A stretch of DNA of 55,547 nt, from positions 1-55,547 of the forward strand of contig JAGAWT010000026.1 in assembly GCA_018110985.1 (NCBI GenBank). Direction: 5' to 3'. The position numbers and the translations under genes are program-made. The stretch's first letter is position 1. Each line of letters starts with the position of its first letter. Positions 1 through 8,110 of this stretch are shown here, piece after piece. The notes beneath the pieces are model-generated. The model saw nothing but the letters and a program-made list of their open reading frames with translations, made no database searches and was not told where the DNA came from. The stretch is from Oscillospiraceae bacterium (GTDB lineage: Bacteria > Bacillota > Clostridia > Oscillospirales > Ruminococcaceae).

Positions 1-139
1 ATACTACAAATTACCAAATCCTAAAATCTGTTTCAGTCTGTTTAGTTGATGTGAATTTTATTATGAAGAGCCGGATGCGGGAAAACCGCACGTCCGGTTC
101 TGTGAGGGGCTTACATTGCAAGGTGTAGGTCTACTCGAC
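1..139 (+). mobile_element. 3' end of a group II intron (domains V and VI)
   Basis: Positions 68-101 read as a group II intron domain V: a GAGCCG...CGGTTC outer stem around a GCGG/CCGC hairpin with a GAAAA-type loop. A domain VI-like stem follows (about 105-132), and the sequence ends in CTACTCGAC at 139, as bacterial group II introns commonly do. The ribozyme core and any intron-encoded reverse transcriptase would lie left of the window edge. The 3' exon begins about 45 bases before the start codon of the next gene, so the intron sits in that gene's 5' region. Domain V is directly visible; the exact 3' splice position is inferred. Confidence 0.8.
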
Positions 140-183
140 TGCCGGGATGCCACTGAAAAGAAATTATGGGGAGAATCATCATT

Positions 184-1218
184 ATGTTTGTGATTGCACT
201 TGACGACATTAATATTGTCCTTAGGGATTATCATATCGATGCTGAGTGTTTTTCTTTTACAGAATTACAGCGTTATCATTACGAAGAAGACAATCCGGAT
301 TCCAGAGAGGTAAGGCTGATAGTAAAGGCTGAACTTAAAGACGGTCGTTCCTTAGTCATTCGTTTCAAAAACGAAGAAGATGCTCCACAGGACGTGATTG
401 AGGCGCAGAGCCGTTTTGCTGCGCTGCTTCTTGCGAATGGCATTGAGACCCCGAAGGCATATGCTTCTGAAGGTGTTTTTACCCGTGCGTATTCCATAAA
501 CGGATACGATGTCGTCGTGACCGTGGAGGACTTTAAGGATGGTGAGATCAGGACAGTCGATTTGCAAACCGCTGAAGATACCGGCAAGCTGCTCGCAAGG
601 ATGCACAGTATTGCTGAAGCAAATGACTGTCATGTGGACTGCAAGGTGCTCTTTGATCCACTTGCGCCAAACGATCTTTTCTTCTACGAATCATTTAAAA
701 AAAGAAAAGAGAGGCTGCTTTTGATCGACAGCAGTCTGTATAACAGAATCGTTCAGCAACATGATGAATTAATGTCGCATATAGCTCCTTTGGGAGAAGA
801 AATGCGATATGCTGTTCAGGGGGACATAAGCGATTGTAATCTGTACCGGACAGAAGACGGGAGGATCGGGATTTTTGATTTCAACCGCTGCGGCGACAAC
901 AGTCTGTTCTTTGATGCTGTGATGCAGGCTGTGTTCATTTCACGGCTGATGGATTATCCGGAAGAGATGGACGCTCGCCGGGAAGATATCATTTTTTCAT
1001 CGTTTCTGAAAGGATATCAGCAGATCCGTTCATTTACAGAGGAACAGAAAGAGGCATTCCCGTATCTCTATGCTTTGATCACAGCGTTCTGGGGCGATGA
1101 CATGAAGTGGGTCGATAACAGTTGTACAAAGAGTGTTGATGAAGCGGATGATAATGCTGTTCGCCAATGGATGGAAGATATATTGAAACGGGAAATGACT
1201 ATGTGTCCATTGACTTGA
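184..1218 (+). CDS. APH/choline-kinase-fold phosphotransferase
   Basis: A 344-residue kinase-like protein of the aminoglycoside phosphotransferase superfamily. The C-terminal half has the Brenner-type catalytic segment QGD-x4-N (Q212, D214, N219) and the metal-binding DFN (D232). The usual first residue of the catalytic motif is His, and here it is Gln, as in some small-molecule kinases of the family. I chose ATG 184 because GGGGAG at 168-173 lies ten bases upstream; an in-frame ATG at 166 has no good ribosome site. The gene stands alone after the group II intron and is followed by a strong inverted repeat. The substrate cannot be told from sequence: it could be an antibiotic, homoserine, choline or a sugar. 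The fold is fairly sure, the substrate unknown. Confidence 0.7.
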   Translation: MFVIALDDINIVLRDYHIDAECFSFTELQRYHYEEDNPDSREVRLIVKAELKDGRSLVIRFKNEEDAPQDVIEAQSRFAALLLANGIETPKAYASEGVFTRAYSINGYDVVVTVEDFKDGEIRTVDLQTAEDTGKLLARMHSIAEANDCHVDCKVLFDPLAPNDLFFYESFKKRKERLLLIDSSLYNRIVQQHDELMSHIAPLGEEMRYAVQGDISDCNLYRTEDGRIGIFDFNRCGDNSLFFDAVMQAVFISRLMDYPEEMDARREDIIFSSFLKGYQQIRSFTEEQKEAFPYLYALITAFWGDDMKWVDNSCTKSVDEADDNAVRQWMEDILKREMTMCPLT

Positions 1219-1270
1219 TGAGGCAGTCGGACAAATTCTGGTTTATCTTAGCAGTTGTATAAAATACAAT

Positions 1271-1300
1271 GCCCCGAAGCACTTTGAAGTGCTTCGGGGC
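1271..1300. terminator. Strong inverted repeat after the kinase gene
   Basis: A perfect 13-14 bp stem (GCCCCGAAGCACTT and its complement) with a tiny loop. There is no clean T run on the plus strand, where AAAACTTC follows. On the minus strand ATTGTATTTT follows. It is probably a terminator or mRNA 3' stabiliser rather than a textbook intrinsic terminator. Confidence 0.55.
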
Positions 1301-1366
1301 AAAACTTCTATATGGGTATCCGTCTTACAAGGGGCTTTTTTTACACAAAAGTTGGTCATATATAAC

Positions 1367-1395
1367 TTGACAAAACAGCCGATCTATGGTAACAT
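1367..1395 (+). promoter_or_regulatory. Sigma-70 type promoter of the GH5 operon
   Basis: TTGACA at 1367-1372 and TAACAT at 1390-1395, spaced 17 bases. It lies about 60 bases before the GH5 start at 1456, where AAGAGG (about 1442-1447) acts as ribosome site. Confidence 0.7.
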
Positions 1396-1455
1396 AGAAA
1401 TAATGGGGGATAATACCCATCTGATAAACCTACTTATCACAAAGAGGCATAGATC

Positions 1456-3501
1456 ATGAAAACAAACTTATACAAAAAGGCAGCAGCAGGACTGGCAGCG
1501 CTGATAATGCTCTCCGCCTGCGGCTCAGGCGCAGAAGTCCCGGTCGAGACCGACTCCGAGCCCACAAATACGGTATTGGAGCAGGAAAAGGACGAATCGG
1601 AGGAGACCTCTGTCACCACGGCAGATCCCTTCGGGGATGATCTGTACGAGGCTCAGACCACTGTTTCCCACAATGTGAAGCTAAATGGCGGAGAGGAGCT
1701 CTCAAACGAAAATGCGGAGACTGTTTCACTGGTCACGGCTGCATCTCCGGGAAGAACGGAGGAAGAAGCTCCTGCCACCCTTTCCACCACCGCACTGAAC
1801 ACCGGGACCACTTCAAAGAAAGACACCTCCAAAGCATCCGAAAAGGGCTCATCCTCCGAAAAGTCCGTTCAGAAGGATGATGATGTATCCGCATCATCGG
1901 ATGATGTGAAGGTGGTCATATCCGAAGCCGGAGGCTGGAACGACGGTACTGCGGATTTCAAGCAGTACACTATCAAGGTGCAGAACAAGGGAAAGAAATA
2001 TGTTTCCTCGTGGAAGGTGACCGTTCCTTTCGGCAGCTCTGCTGCCATAGATCAGTCCTGGTCCGCTGAGATAAGCATGAACGGCGGCACCCTGACCGCA
2101 TCCAATGTGGACTGGAACGCCTCCATAGAACCCGGAAAGGAAGCGGAATTCGGTGTCATAATCAAAAACCCGGGCTCTCCCGATAAAAACGGCACAAAGG
2201 TGAGCTGCACCTTCGGTGATGCTCCCTCATGGGCAAACAGCAATAACGGCGGCGGAAGCGGCACACCCGTCACGACCCCCGCAAAGGAAGTTCCGCCTCC
2301 CACCACGGATGACTGGCTCTACACCTCAGGCAGCAAGATCGTGGACAAGGACGGCAAAGAGGTATGGCTCACGGGTGTCAACTGGTTCGGATACAACACG
2401 GGCACCAATACCTTTGACGGTCTGTGGGCGTGTGACCTTAACACCTCACTCTCGGAGATCGCAGACCATGGCTTCAACCTGCTGAGAGTTCCTTTTTCGG
2501 CAGAGCTCATAAACAAATGGGCAGCAGGCGAATACCCGGAAGCAAATTACAACCATGCCTACAATTCCTACCTTGAACAGATGAACAGTCTGGAGATATT
2601 TGACTATGTGGTGGGTCAGTGCAGGGCAAACGGTCTGAAAATAATGATAGATATCCACTCCGCAAAGACCGACGCATCGGGGCATATGAAGAATATGTGG
2701 TATGAGGGGGATGTAACGGAGCAGGATTACATCAATGCGCTCAAATGGATAGCAAAGCGCTACAAAAACGACGACACCATCATCGCCTACGACCTTAAAA
2801 ATGAACCTCACGGCAAGGCAAACGAATCCCCCAGAGCAAAGTGGGACAACACCTACGACCCGGACAACTGGCGCTATGAGGCGGAAAAGGCTGCAAATGC
2901 CGTCCTTTCCCAGAACCCCAATGTGCTTATAATGGTAGAGGGCATAGAGATCTACCCCAAGGACGTAAAGAGCGGCTTTTCATCCCGTTCCCCTGAGGAT
3001 TATCACTACACCTGGTGGGGTGCAAACCTGAGAGGCGTGAAAGACTATCCCGTGGATCTGGGCAAGCATAAAAACAAGCTGGTGTATTCTCCCCATGATT
3101 ACGGTCCGTCGGTATATGAACAGAAGTGGTTCAAGGGCAATTACAGCTATGAGTCACTGAAAAAGGATGCCTGGAACGACAACTGGCTCTACATCTACAA
3201 CAGCAAGACCGCTCCCCTGCTCATCGGAGAATGGGGCGGATTCATGAACGAAAGCAATCTCAAGTGGATGAAGGCTCTGCGAAAGCTCATCAAGGAAAAC
3301 CGCCTGCATCACACCTTCTGGTGCTTCAACGCAAATTCGGGAGATACAGGCGGACTTGTAAAGGACGACTTTGTTACATGGGATGAGGAAAAGTACAAGT
3401 TCGTAAAGGATGTGCTGTGGCAGAAGGACGGAAAGTTCGTCGGTCTCGATCATGAGATACCTCTGGGAGAAAACGGCATGAGCCTTGATGAGGCATTCTG
3501 A
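1456..3501 (+). CDS. CBM2-like/GH5 endoglucanase lipoprotein
   Basis: A 681-residue secreted beta-glucanase. Residues 1-21 are a lipoprotein signal peptide with lipobox LSAC (Cys22), so the enzyme should be tethered to the outer face of the membrane. A Ser/Thr/Glu-rich linker (about 23-150) leads to a beta-sandwich of CBM2 type (about 151-260; conserved W in SWSAEI and [10 protein letters not shown]). A Pro/Thr linker and a GH5 barrel (about 285-660) follow. The acid/base Glu450 is in LKNEP and the nucleophile Glu592 is in [16 protein letters not shown] and the closing NANSGDTGG are typical of cellulase-like GH5 members. It is the first gene of an apparent three-gene unit with the DUF308 and HAD genes. 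Activity on cellulose or mixed beta-glucan is likely; the subfamily is not certain. Confidence 0.88.
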   Translation: MKTNLYKKAAAGLAALIMLSACGSGAEVPVETDSEPTNTVLEQEKDESEETSVTTADPFGDDLYEAQTTVSHNVKLNGGEELSNENAETVSLVTAASPGRTEEEAPATLSTTALNTGTTSKKDTSKASEKGSSSEKSVQKDDDVSASSDDVKVVISEAGGWNDGTADFKQYTIKVQNKGKKYVSSWKVTVPFGSSAAIDQSWSAEISMNGGTLTASNVDWNASIEPGKEAEFGVIIKNPGSPDKNGTKVSCTFGDAPSWANSNNGGGSGTPVTTPAKEVPPPTTDDWLYTSGSKIVDKDGKEVWLTGVNWFGYNTGTNTFDGLWACDLNTSLSEIADHGFNLLRVPFSAELINKWAAGEYPEANYNHAYNSYLEQMNSLEIFDYVVGQCRANGLKIMIDIHSAKTDASGHMKNMWYEGDVTEQDYINALKWIAKRYKNDDTIIAYDLKNEPHGKANESPRAKWDNTYDPDNWRYEAEKAANAVLSQNPNVLIMVEGIEIYPKDVKSGFSSRSPEDYHYTWWGANLRGVKDYPVDLGKHKNKLVYSPHDYGPSVYEQKWFKGNYSYESLKKDAWNDNWLYIYNSKTAPLLIGEWGGFMNESNLKWMKALRKLIKENRLHHTFWCFNANSGDTGGLVKDDFVTWDEEKYKFVKDVLWQKDGKFVGLDHEIPLGENGMSLDEAF

Positions 3502-3520
3502 AAGACAGGAGAAAATGAAA

Positions 3521-4060
3521 ATGAAAAAAACTGATATGATCCTGAAGGGCGTGGGTGCAGCAGCCATGATAGCTGCGGGGGTTTACTCCTTCTTCGTACT
3601 TGGAAGTGCGGTGGACACCATTTCAAAGATAATAGCAGTCATAGCCTTCATAATCGGAGCAATACTCCTTGTAACACGCATAGTGGAAAAGAAGGGCGGC
3701 GGCATCCTGCGGCTCGACTTTCTTATCTGGCTGTGCATCGGCTTCCTCTTTGCAAATACAGGCATACTTACATCCCTTGGCAGCATCATCGTTATCATAA
3801 TCTCCGTTATGCTGATACTCCAGGGAATAAACTCCGTCAGACTCAGCCTTACGGCAGGTTCCGGCAAGGACATTTTCGGCATAGTCATTGCTGTGCTACT
3901 CATTCTCGGAGGCGGCTTCATGCTCCTGAACTCAAGGTATGTATTCACAGAATTTATCGGCAAGGCGCTGGGCATATATCTGGTGATACAGGGAGCAGGC
4001 ATGGTAAAGGAGCTTATGGGGGATGTAAAGTACAGCCAGAACTTCAAGGGCGTGGAGTGA
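3521..4060 (+). CDS. DUF308-like integral membrane protein
   Basis: A 179-residue protein made almost entirely of five or six hydrophobic helices, with short repeats of the DUF308/HdeD type (GAAAMIAAGVYSFF, LLILGGGFMLLN). I chose ATG 3521 because GGAG at 3508-3511 is nine bases upstream; the ATG at 3515 would be only three bases away. It follows the GH5 stop by 19 bases and is one base from the HAD gene, so the three are probably co-transcribed. A second protein of the same general type is at 51672-52205. Function unknown; HdeD relatives have been linked to acid resistance in enterobacteria, which should not be assumed here. Confidence 0.7.
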   Translation: MKKTDMILKGVGAAAMIAAGVYSFFVLGSAVDTISKIIAVIAFIIGAILLVTRIVEKKGGGILRLDFLIWLCIGFLFANTGILTSLGSIIVIIISVMLILQGINSVRLSLTAGSGKDIFGIVIAVLLILGGGFMLLNSRYVFTEFIGKALGIYLVIQGAGMVKELMGDVKYSQNFKGVE

Positions 4061-4061
4061 C

Positions 4062-4670
4062 ATGGTACACGTTTTCGACCTTGACGGCACCCTCCTTGAT
4101 TCCAACACCGTCTGGGCGGATATAGACAGGGAGTACCTGAAAAAATACGGCATAGACGGAGCGGACTGCACAAAGCTCGCATCCCTTACCTATGATGAGC
4201 TTTACACGGCTCTGAGAGCCCTGTCCTTCCCCGATATCGGCATAGACAGACTAAAGGACGAGCTGGATGAAACAGCAGTGCATTTCTACGGCACATCAGT
4301 TCCCGAAAAGAAAGAAGTGACGGATCACCTGAAAGCTCTTTTCCGAAAGGGAAAGCGCACGGTACTGTTCACGGGTTCACCTGAAAGGCTGTACCGCCCC
4401 GCCCTGGAGCGTATAGGGATCATAGAGCTTTTCTCCGATCTGTACTCCACCGATGTGACAGGCTTTGAGAAATCCGATCCCCGTGCATGGACTGACCTGG
4501 CTGAAAGGCTGGGAGTATCCGTCAAGGATCTGACAGTCTATGAGGATTCGCCCGCAGCCCTTTCATCAGCAGGAAAGGCGGGAGTAGGATGCCGTGTGTG
4601 GGTAGAGGACAGATTTTCCGGAAGGCCTTCCGAAAGCGGCATTTACCGCTTTTCAGACTATTCATACTAA
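4062..4670 (+). CDS. HAD-superfamily hydrolase (phosphatase-like)
   Basis: A 202-residue haloacid-dehalogenase-fold hydrolase. The N-terminus has the nucleophile motif DLDGT (Asp6, Asp8). A small helical cap follows, then motif II (FTGSP), a conserved Lys (FEKSDPRAW), and motif III/IV in VYEDSPAAL. This is the phosphoglycolate-phosphatase-like layout, but the substrate is unknown. The start is one base after the upstream stop, with GGAG just before it, which suggests translational coupling. The TAA stop (4668-4670) lies inside the first bases of repeat copy A (4664-4768), so the present C-terminus may have been set by insertion of that element. Confidence 0.8.
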   Translation: MVHVFDLDGTLLDSNTVWADIDREYLKKYGIDGADCTKLASLTYDELYTALRALSFPDIGIDRLKDELDETAVHFYGTSVPEKKEVTDHLKALFRKGKRTVLFTGSPERLYRPALERIGIIELFSDLYSTDVTGFEKSDPRAWTDLAERLGVSVKDLTVYEDSPAALSSAGKAGVGCRVWVEDRFSGRPSESGIYRFSDYSY

Positions 4671-4768
4671 CTTCTGACCGATGTATAGACAAGAAACAAG
4701 CCGCAAATGCTTGAATATAAGGGATCTGCGGCTTGGGGATCGTCTATACATCGAGGAAGAATCAGTAT
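4664..4768 (+). repeat. 105-bp hairpin element, copy A (plus orientation)
   Basis: First of eight copies of an ATAC...GTAT-ended element. The outer arms (GACCGATGTATAGAC and GTCTATACATCGAGG) pair with each other. An inner stem AAGCCGCA...TGCGGCTT surrounds the conserved loop TTGAATATAAG. Here the left end provides the stop codon of the HAD gene. A strong terminator hairpin begins 11 bases after the right end. Confidence 0.9.
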
Positions 4769-4778
4769 CATTCCCCAA

Positions 4779-4826
4779 CAAGCCTCACTGCCACAATCTT
4801 GCGTGGCAGTGAGGCTTGTTTGTTTT
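4779..4826 (+). terminator. Rho-independent terminator of the GH5-DUF308-HAD unit
   Basis: A perfect 16-bp stem (CAAGCCTCACTGCCAC at 4779-4794, complement at 4803-4818) with an 8-base loop and TTTGTTTT after it. It ends 20 bases before the stop of the converging hydrolase gene. Confidence 0.9.
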
Positions 4827-4845
4827 AATGAACAGCTTTTTAAGG

Positions 4846-5646
4846 TTACAGATCCTCAGTAAAAAAATCATATACCATTTTGTTGAATCTGCTGTCAAGG
4901 TATACGGCATGACCCTCATTCCGGAAAATATGTACCCTGCAGCCAAGCCTGCGGGCGATCTCACGGGAGCTGTCCGCAGGCGTTATTCTGTCACGCTCTG
5001 CCCCAATAACTGTCACAGGGCATTTTATCCTGTCAAGGATATCATAGCTGTCCAGCGAATATATAGCCCTTGCGTGATCTGCAAAGCGCTCTGTGCTCAT
5101 GACTTTTGTAAATCTCACAATAAGCGGCAGGATCAAGCGGTACTTCTTCATCTGCTTTTCGGTAAACATCTTTTCGTAGTTTTTGGTGATAACACCCTGC
5201 ATATCTCCGCTTTCCGCCAAAGCTATCCACTCATCCACAGCGGCGGTCATGGCAGCATTTGTCCTTGCTGCCGTCACACCGAGCACCAGCTTTTTCACAA
5301 GCTCCGGATGCTCCGCTGCCAGATACTGAGCTATCATCCCGCCCTGGGACACACCCATGACATATGCGCTTTCTATCTTCAGTGCGGTCATGGCAGCCGC
5401 AAGATCCTCTGCCATGGAACGTATCGTACAGCCCGGGTCACGGCCTTTTCGCCTGTCAAAAACATAAACAGTGAAATCCTTGGCAAAGCGGCGGTAGAAA
5501 TAAGCAAGATTTGCTGCCGTCCCGTTCATATCCACTGTATTCAGACCCGGCACCATCACCAGCAGCTTTTTTCCCCTGCCGAATCTCGCATAGTACATTT
5601 CTGCACCCGATGGGAGCCTCAGAGTTTTGTTTTCTGCACCAAACAT
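4846..5646 (-). CDS. Alpha/beta hydrolase
   Basis: A 266-residue cytoplasmic alpha/beta-hydrolase-fold enzyme. The catalytic triad is readable: Ser100 in the nucleophile elbow GVSQGG, Asp219 in GAERDRITP, and His246 in NEGHAVY. The oxyanion region is VPGLN. Length and layout match small esterases and C-C hydrolases; the substrate is unknown. It lies 12 bases downstream of a TetR gene on the same strand and is probably co-transcribed with and controlled by it. AAAGGGTGAT gives a good ribosome site for ATG 5646. The operon is bracketed by repeat copies A and B. Confidence 0.82.
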   Translation of the reverse strand: MFGAENKTLRLPSGAEMYYARFGRGKKLLVMVPGLNTVDMNGTAANLAYFYRRFAKDFTVYVFDRRKGRDPGCTIRSMAEDLAAAMTALKIESAYVMGVSQGGMIAQYLAAEHPELVKKLVLGVTAARTNAAMTAAVDEWIALAESGDMQGVITKNYEKMFTEKQMKKYRLILPLIVRFTKVMSTERFADHARAIYSLDSYDILDRIKCPVTVIGAERDRITPADSSREIARRLGCRVHIFRNEGHAVYLDSRFNKMVYDFFTEDL

Positions 5647-5658
5647 ATCATCACCCTT

Positions 5659-6270
5659 TCATGCTTTGCGTGAATAGAGCTGCCGCCAGAATCCTATGAG
5701 CTTTACAAGATCCCTTTCCATAGCGTCCGGGTCTATGCTGTCCCCCTGCAGCTTTTCCCACAGATAGCCCTGCGAAGCCAGAAACATATCCGTGTACATC
5801 ATTTCAAGGTCAAGCCCCTCAATGAACCTGTCCTTATCCAGTTTAAGGATCTCCGAGCGTGACCCGAACTCCGAATACTTCCCTATGAGCCTGTTTATCT
5901 CGGGACGAAGGGACTTGTCCCTTTCGTAGTAGGCTTTGAGCTGAAACAGGGAAAGGTCCGGGTATTGCCGCATGAGCTGCACCTTGACTTTCAGACCGCT
6001 GAGGAAAATGTCGAAGAAGTCCTCCTTTTCATAGCACTTCTGCCGTATCATTTCCCGCTCCGTAAGCTCGGTGCTGTAGCTGCACAGGAAAAGGTACAGT
6101 TCCTTTTTGTTTTTGAAGTAGTAGAACAACAGTGACTTGCTGATACCTGCCTCCGCAGCTATCTCGCTCATGGGACTGTTTTTATAGCTGTACCGTGAGA
6201 AAACACGGTAGCCTGCACCTATTATCTTATCCCTTTTGTCATCGGGGAGCCGAAAAAAACTGTCATTCAT
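5659..6270 (-). CDS. TetR/AcrR-family transcriptional regulator
   Basis: A 203-residue repressor. The N-terminal helix-turn-helix (about residues 10-57) has the family pattern MSEIAAEAGISKSLLFYYF, followed by a helical ligand-binding domain. A perfect inverted repeat CTGACCG-N3-CGGTCAG lies between its promoter and start codon, so it very probably represses itself and the adjacent hydrolase. The site just upstream of ATG 6270 (AAAAGGG) is closer to the start than usual, so translation may be weak. The ligand is unknown. Confidence 0.85.
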   Translation of the reverse strand: MNDSFFRLPDDKRDKIIGAGYRVFSRYSYKNSPMSEIAAEAGISKSLLFYYFKNKKELYLFLCSYSTELTEREMIRQKCYEKEDFFDIFLSGLKVKVQLMRQYPDLSLFQLKAYYERDKSLRPEINRLIGKYSEFGSRSEILKLDKDRFIEGLDLEMMYTDMFLASQGYLWEKLQGDSIDPDAMERDLVKLIGFWRQLYSRKA

Positions 6271-6284
6271 GCCCTTTTCCCTTT

Positions 6285-6334
6285 CTGACCGTATCGGTCA
6301 GTATCATTATAGCACTGCTGACCGATTTTGAGAA
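6285..6334 (-). promoter_or_regulatory. Promoter and operator of the tetR-hydrolase operon
   Basis: Reading on the minus strand, TTCTCA (6329-6334) and TATAAT (6306-6311) are spaced 17 bases. The palindrome CTGACCG-TAT-CGGTCAG (6285-6301) overlaps the start of transcription, and a half-site CTGACCGAT (6318-6326) lies between -35 and -10. This is the arrangement expected for TetR autorepression. Confidence 0.7.
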
Positions 6335-6358
6335 GACCCTTTTTCAAAAAATACTCTT

Positions 6359-6463
6359 ATACTGACTTCTGACCGATGTACAGACAAGAAACAAGCCGCA
6401 AATTCTTGAATATAAGGAATTTGCGGCTTGGAAATGGTCTATACATCGAGGAAGAATTAGTAT
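6359..6463 (+). repeat. 105-bp hairpin element, copy B (plus orientation)
   Basis: Same element as copy A, ending ATAC...GTAT, with inner stem GCCGCAAAT/ATTTGCGGC. It lies 25 bases upstream of the tetR -35 box on one side and about 25 bases beyond the tRNA terminator on the other. It therefore separates two minus-strand transcription units. Confidence 0.9.
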
Positions 6464-6488
6464 TATCCACGGCAAAAGGGATAGGAGT

Positions 6489-6520
6489 AAAACAAAAAGC
6501 AGGATCTCAAAGGATCCTGC
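6489..6520 (-). terminator. Intrinsic terminator of the tRNA unit
   Basis: Read on the minus strand: stem GCAGGATC/GATCCTGC with a 6-base loop, followed by TTTTTGTTTT. It starts seven bases after the 3' end of tRNA-Gly. Confidence 0.9.
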
Positions 6521-6526
6521 CCGGAA

Positions 6527-6602
6527 TGGAGCGGATTACGAGGCTCGAACTCGCTACCTCCACCTTGGCAAGGTGGCGCTCTACCAGATGAGCTAAATCC
6601 GC
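6527..6602 (-). tRNA. tRNA-Gly (anticodon GCC)
   Basis: A 76-base cloverleaf with acceptor stem GCGGATT/AATCCGC, D stem GCTC/GAGC, anticodon stem CCACC/GGTGG with loop TTGCCAA (anticodon GCC), a TTCGAGC T loop and encoded CCA. It is transcribed after tRNA-Val, two bases downstream. Confidence 0.95.
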
Positions 6603-6604
6603 AT

Positions 6605-6680
6605 TGGTGGAAGTTATAGGGCTCGAACCTATGACCCTCTGCTTGTAAGGCAGATGCTCTCCCAGCTGAGCTAAACTTCC
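6605..6680 (-). tRNA. tRNA-Val (anticodon TAC)
   Basis: A 76-base cloverleaf with acceptor stem GGAAGTT/AACTTCC, anticodon stem TCTGC/GCAGA with loop CTTACAA (anticodon TAC), T arm ATAGG-TTCGAGC-CCTAT and encoded CCA. It is the first gene of a two-tRNA transcript. Confidence 0.95.
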
Positions 6681-6706
6681 TCATCGCACCGTCAAGCGAC
6701 TTAAAC

Positions 6707-6735
6707 ATATTATCATAAATAACACCAATTGTCAA
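6707..6735 (-). promoter_or_regulatory. Promoter of the tRNA-Val/tRNA-Gly unit
   Basis: On the minus strand TTGACA (6730-6735) and TAATAT (6707-6712) are spaced 17 bases, about 27 bases before the tRNA-Val 5' end. Confidence 0.75.
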
Positions 6736-6843
6736 GAGGATTTTCAAAATTCGTCATATTGCACAATTCAGGTGCCGTTTTTTTGTGAGTATATAAGAAG
6801 TAATATTGCTCTGCAATTGTCACTATTTGTAATCAAATCTTTA

Positions 6844-6872
6844 TTGCAATCAAGGGAAAAATATATTAAAAT
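6844..6872 (+). promoter_or_regulatory. Promoter of the 6905-9189 operon
   Basis: TTGCAA (6844-6849) and TAAAAT (6867-6872) with 17 bases between, in AT-rich DNA. AAAGGA (6894-6899) is the ribosome site for ATG 6905. Confidence 0.65.
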
Positions 6873-6904
6873 TATATATATTCTTTTAATGTGAAAGGAC
6901 CCCT

Positions 6905-8110
6905 ATGAACAAAACATACGAAAGGGAAAACGCAGACATCAGGGAAACAGATATCCTGAAAGACGGTCTTCTGAAGCTGTTTGATGAATACCATACCGAA
7001 AAGGACACAAAGGAAGAGGACGGTTCCCGGACCATCACCCTGAGAAACGGTGCCGACGGTCATATGACCCTGAACTTTGACGCAAAGGAAAAAAGGCTCA
7101 CCCTTGTCTGCCCCGATACGATACCCATAGATGAAGTCGAAAGGCACACCGGATCACACTTCAAGAAGCTGAAGCAGCACCGCTCTTTGTGGTTCATGTT
7201 GGGAAGTGCCGACTCAACTGAGAAATACTCTGTAAAGCCTGATAAACTGGCAGTCCTCAAATATATCTTTATACCGTTCTTGTATTGCTGTATGTTGGTA
7301 TATTTAGGAGGTTCTCCCTTAATTGCCATTGAGATAATGGTGCTGATGCTTCTGGCATCATGTGTGTATCTCTGCCCCTACATACTCTTGTCATCCGTAC
7401 TTTCTGAAAAGGTAAAAGGGTGTCTCTGGAGACTGCCCATGTCTGTGGGACTTGCTCTCCCCTTCTTTGTTTTTCTTTTCTTCAGTGTGACGGAGCGTAT
7501 AATTGATCCTTACGAGTCATATTTACAGTTTGTCTTATATTTTACTTCGCCCATTTTTTTATATCCATACTATCTGCCCGCTCTTGCTGCCGACCATTAC
7601 ATGACCGGGAAGCACGATATCATCACCAAAAAGAAGGAGAGGACATCCTCAAAGGTCCTTTATCATCTTTTCGTCATGGTGATGACAGGGCTGCTCTTAC
7701 TCTTTACGCAGGCTGCATTATCAGGTCTGCAGGCACAGGAGGAGGACAGAAGAGCCGCGCTCAGAGAGGAAGAGATGTACAGGGTGACGACCGAGGTATA
7801 CCCTGCCGAGGAGGAATACATCGAAGACACAATGGGTCAGGAGCTGACACTGATAATGCTGTATGCGGAAAAGTATTCCTGCTTTGACTTTTTATACTGT
7901 CCCGACGAAAGGCTGGAGGATGCCTGGAACAGGGTATTTGCCAATAAAAATATAAAAACAGACACATATTTTGACACGGATAAGGGAGAAATATCCACCA
8001 CGCTGAGGTACAACAACAGGAACTACACCGTATCCGTAAAAGATGGAGTTGTCCGTATTTCCAAGGGCACTACCGAAAGGGAGCTGGGCAGAAGGGGGCA
8101 GGAGCAATGA
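6905..8110 (+). CDS. Unrecognised multi-pass membrane protein
   Basis: A 401-residue protein I cannot assign to a family. Residues 1-100 are charged and soluble. About 110-270 hold five or six hydrophobic helices, with a Tyr/Phe/Pro-rich stretch (SPIFLYPYYLPA). The last 130 residues are acidic and would lie on one face of the membrane. Its stop overlaps the next start (ATGA at 8107-8110), so the two proteins are probably made in step and may work together. There is no signal peptidase site or catalytic motif. The only neighbours are the tRNAs and a GGDEF sensor, which give no functional clue. Confidence 0.75.
   Translation: MNKTYERENADIRETDILKDGLLKLFDEYHTEKDTKEEDGSRTITLRNGADGHMTLNFDAKEKRLTLVCPDTIPIDEVERHTGSHFKKLKQHRSLWFMLGSADSTEKYSVKPDKLAVLKYIFIPFLYCCMLVYLGGSPLIAIEIMVLMLLASCVYLCPYILLSSVLSEKVKGCLWRLPMSVGLALPFFVFLFFSVTERIIDPYESYLQFVLYFTSPIFLYPYYLPALAADHYMTGKHDIITKKKERTSSKVLYHLFVMVMTGLLLLFTQAALSGLQAQEEDRRAALREEEMYRVTTEVYPAEEEYIEDTMGQELTLIMLYAEKYSCFDFLYCPDERLEDAWNRVFANKNIKTDTYFDTDKGEISTTLRYNNRNYTVSVKDGVVRISKGTTERELGRRGQEQ

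Noticed and set aside
4816-5673. 285-codon plus-strand frame opposite the alpha/beta hydrolase
   Set aside because: The minus-strand frame has a full catalytic triad and operon context. The plus-strand frame has no domain or ribosome site.
6376-6591. Small frame beginning MYRQETSRK, also seen at several other places
   Set aside because: It is the forward translation of the 105-bp element and here runs on into the tRNA-Gly gene. No ribosome site precedes it.
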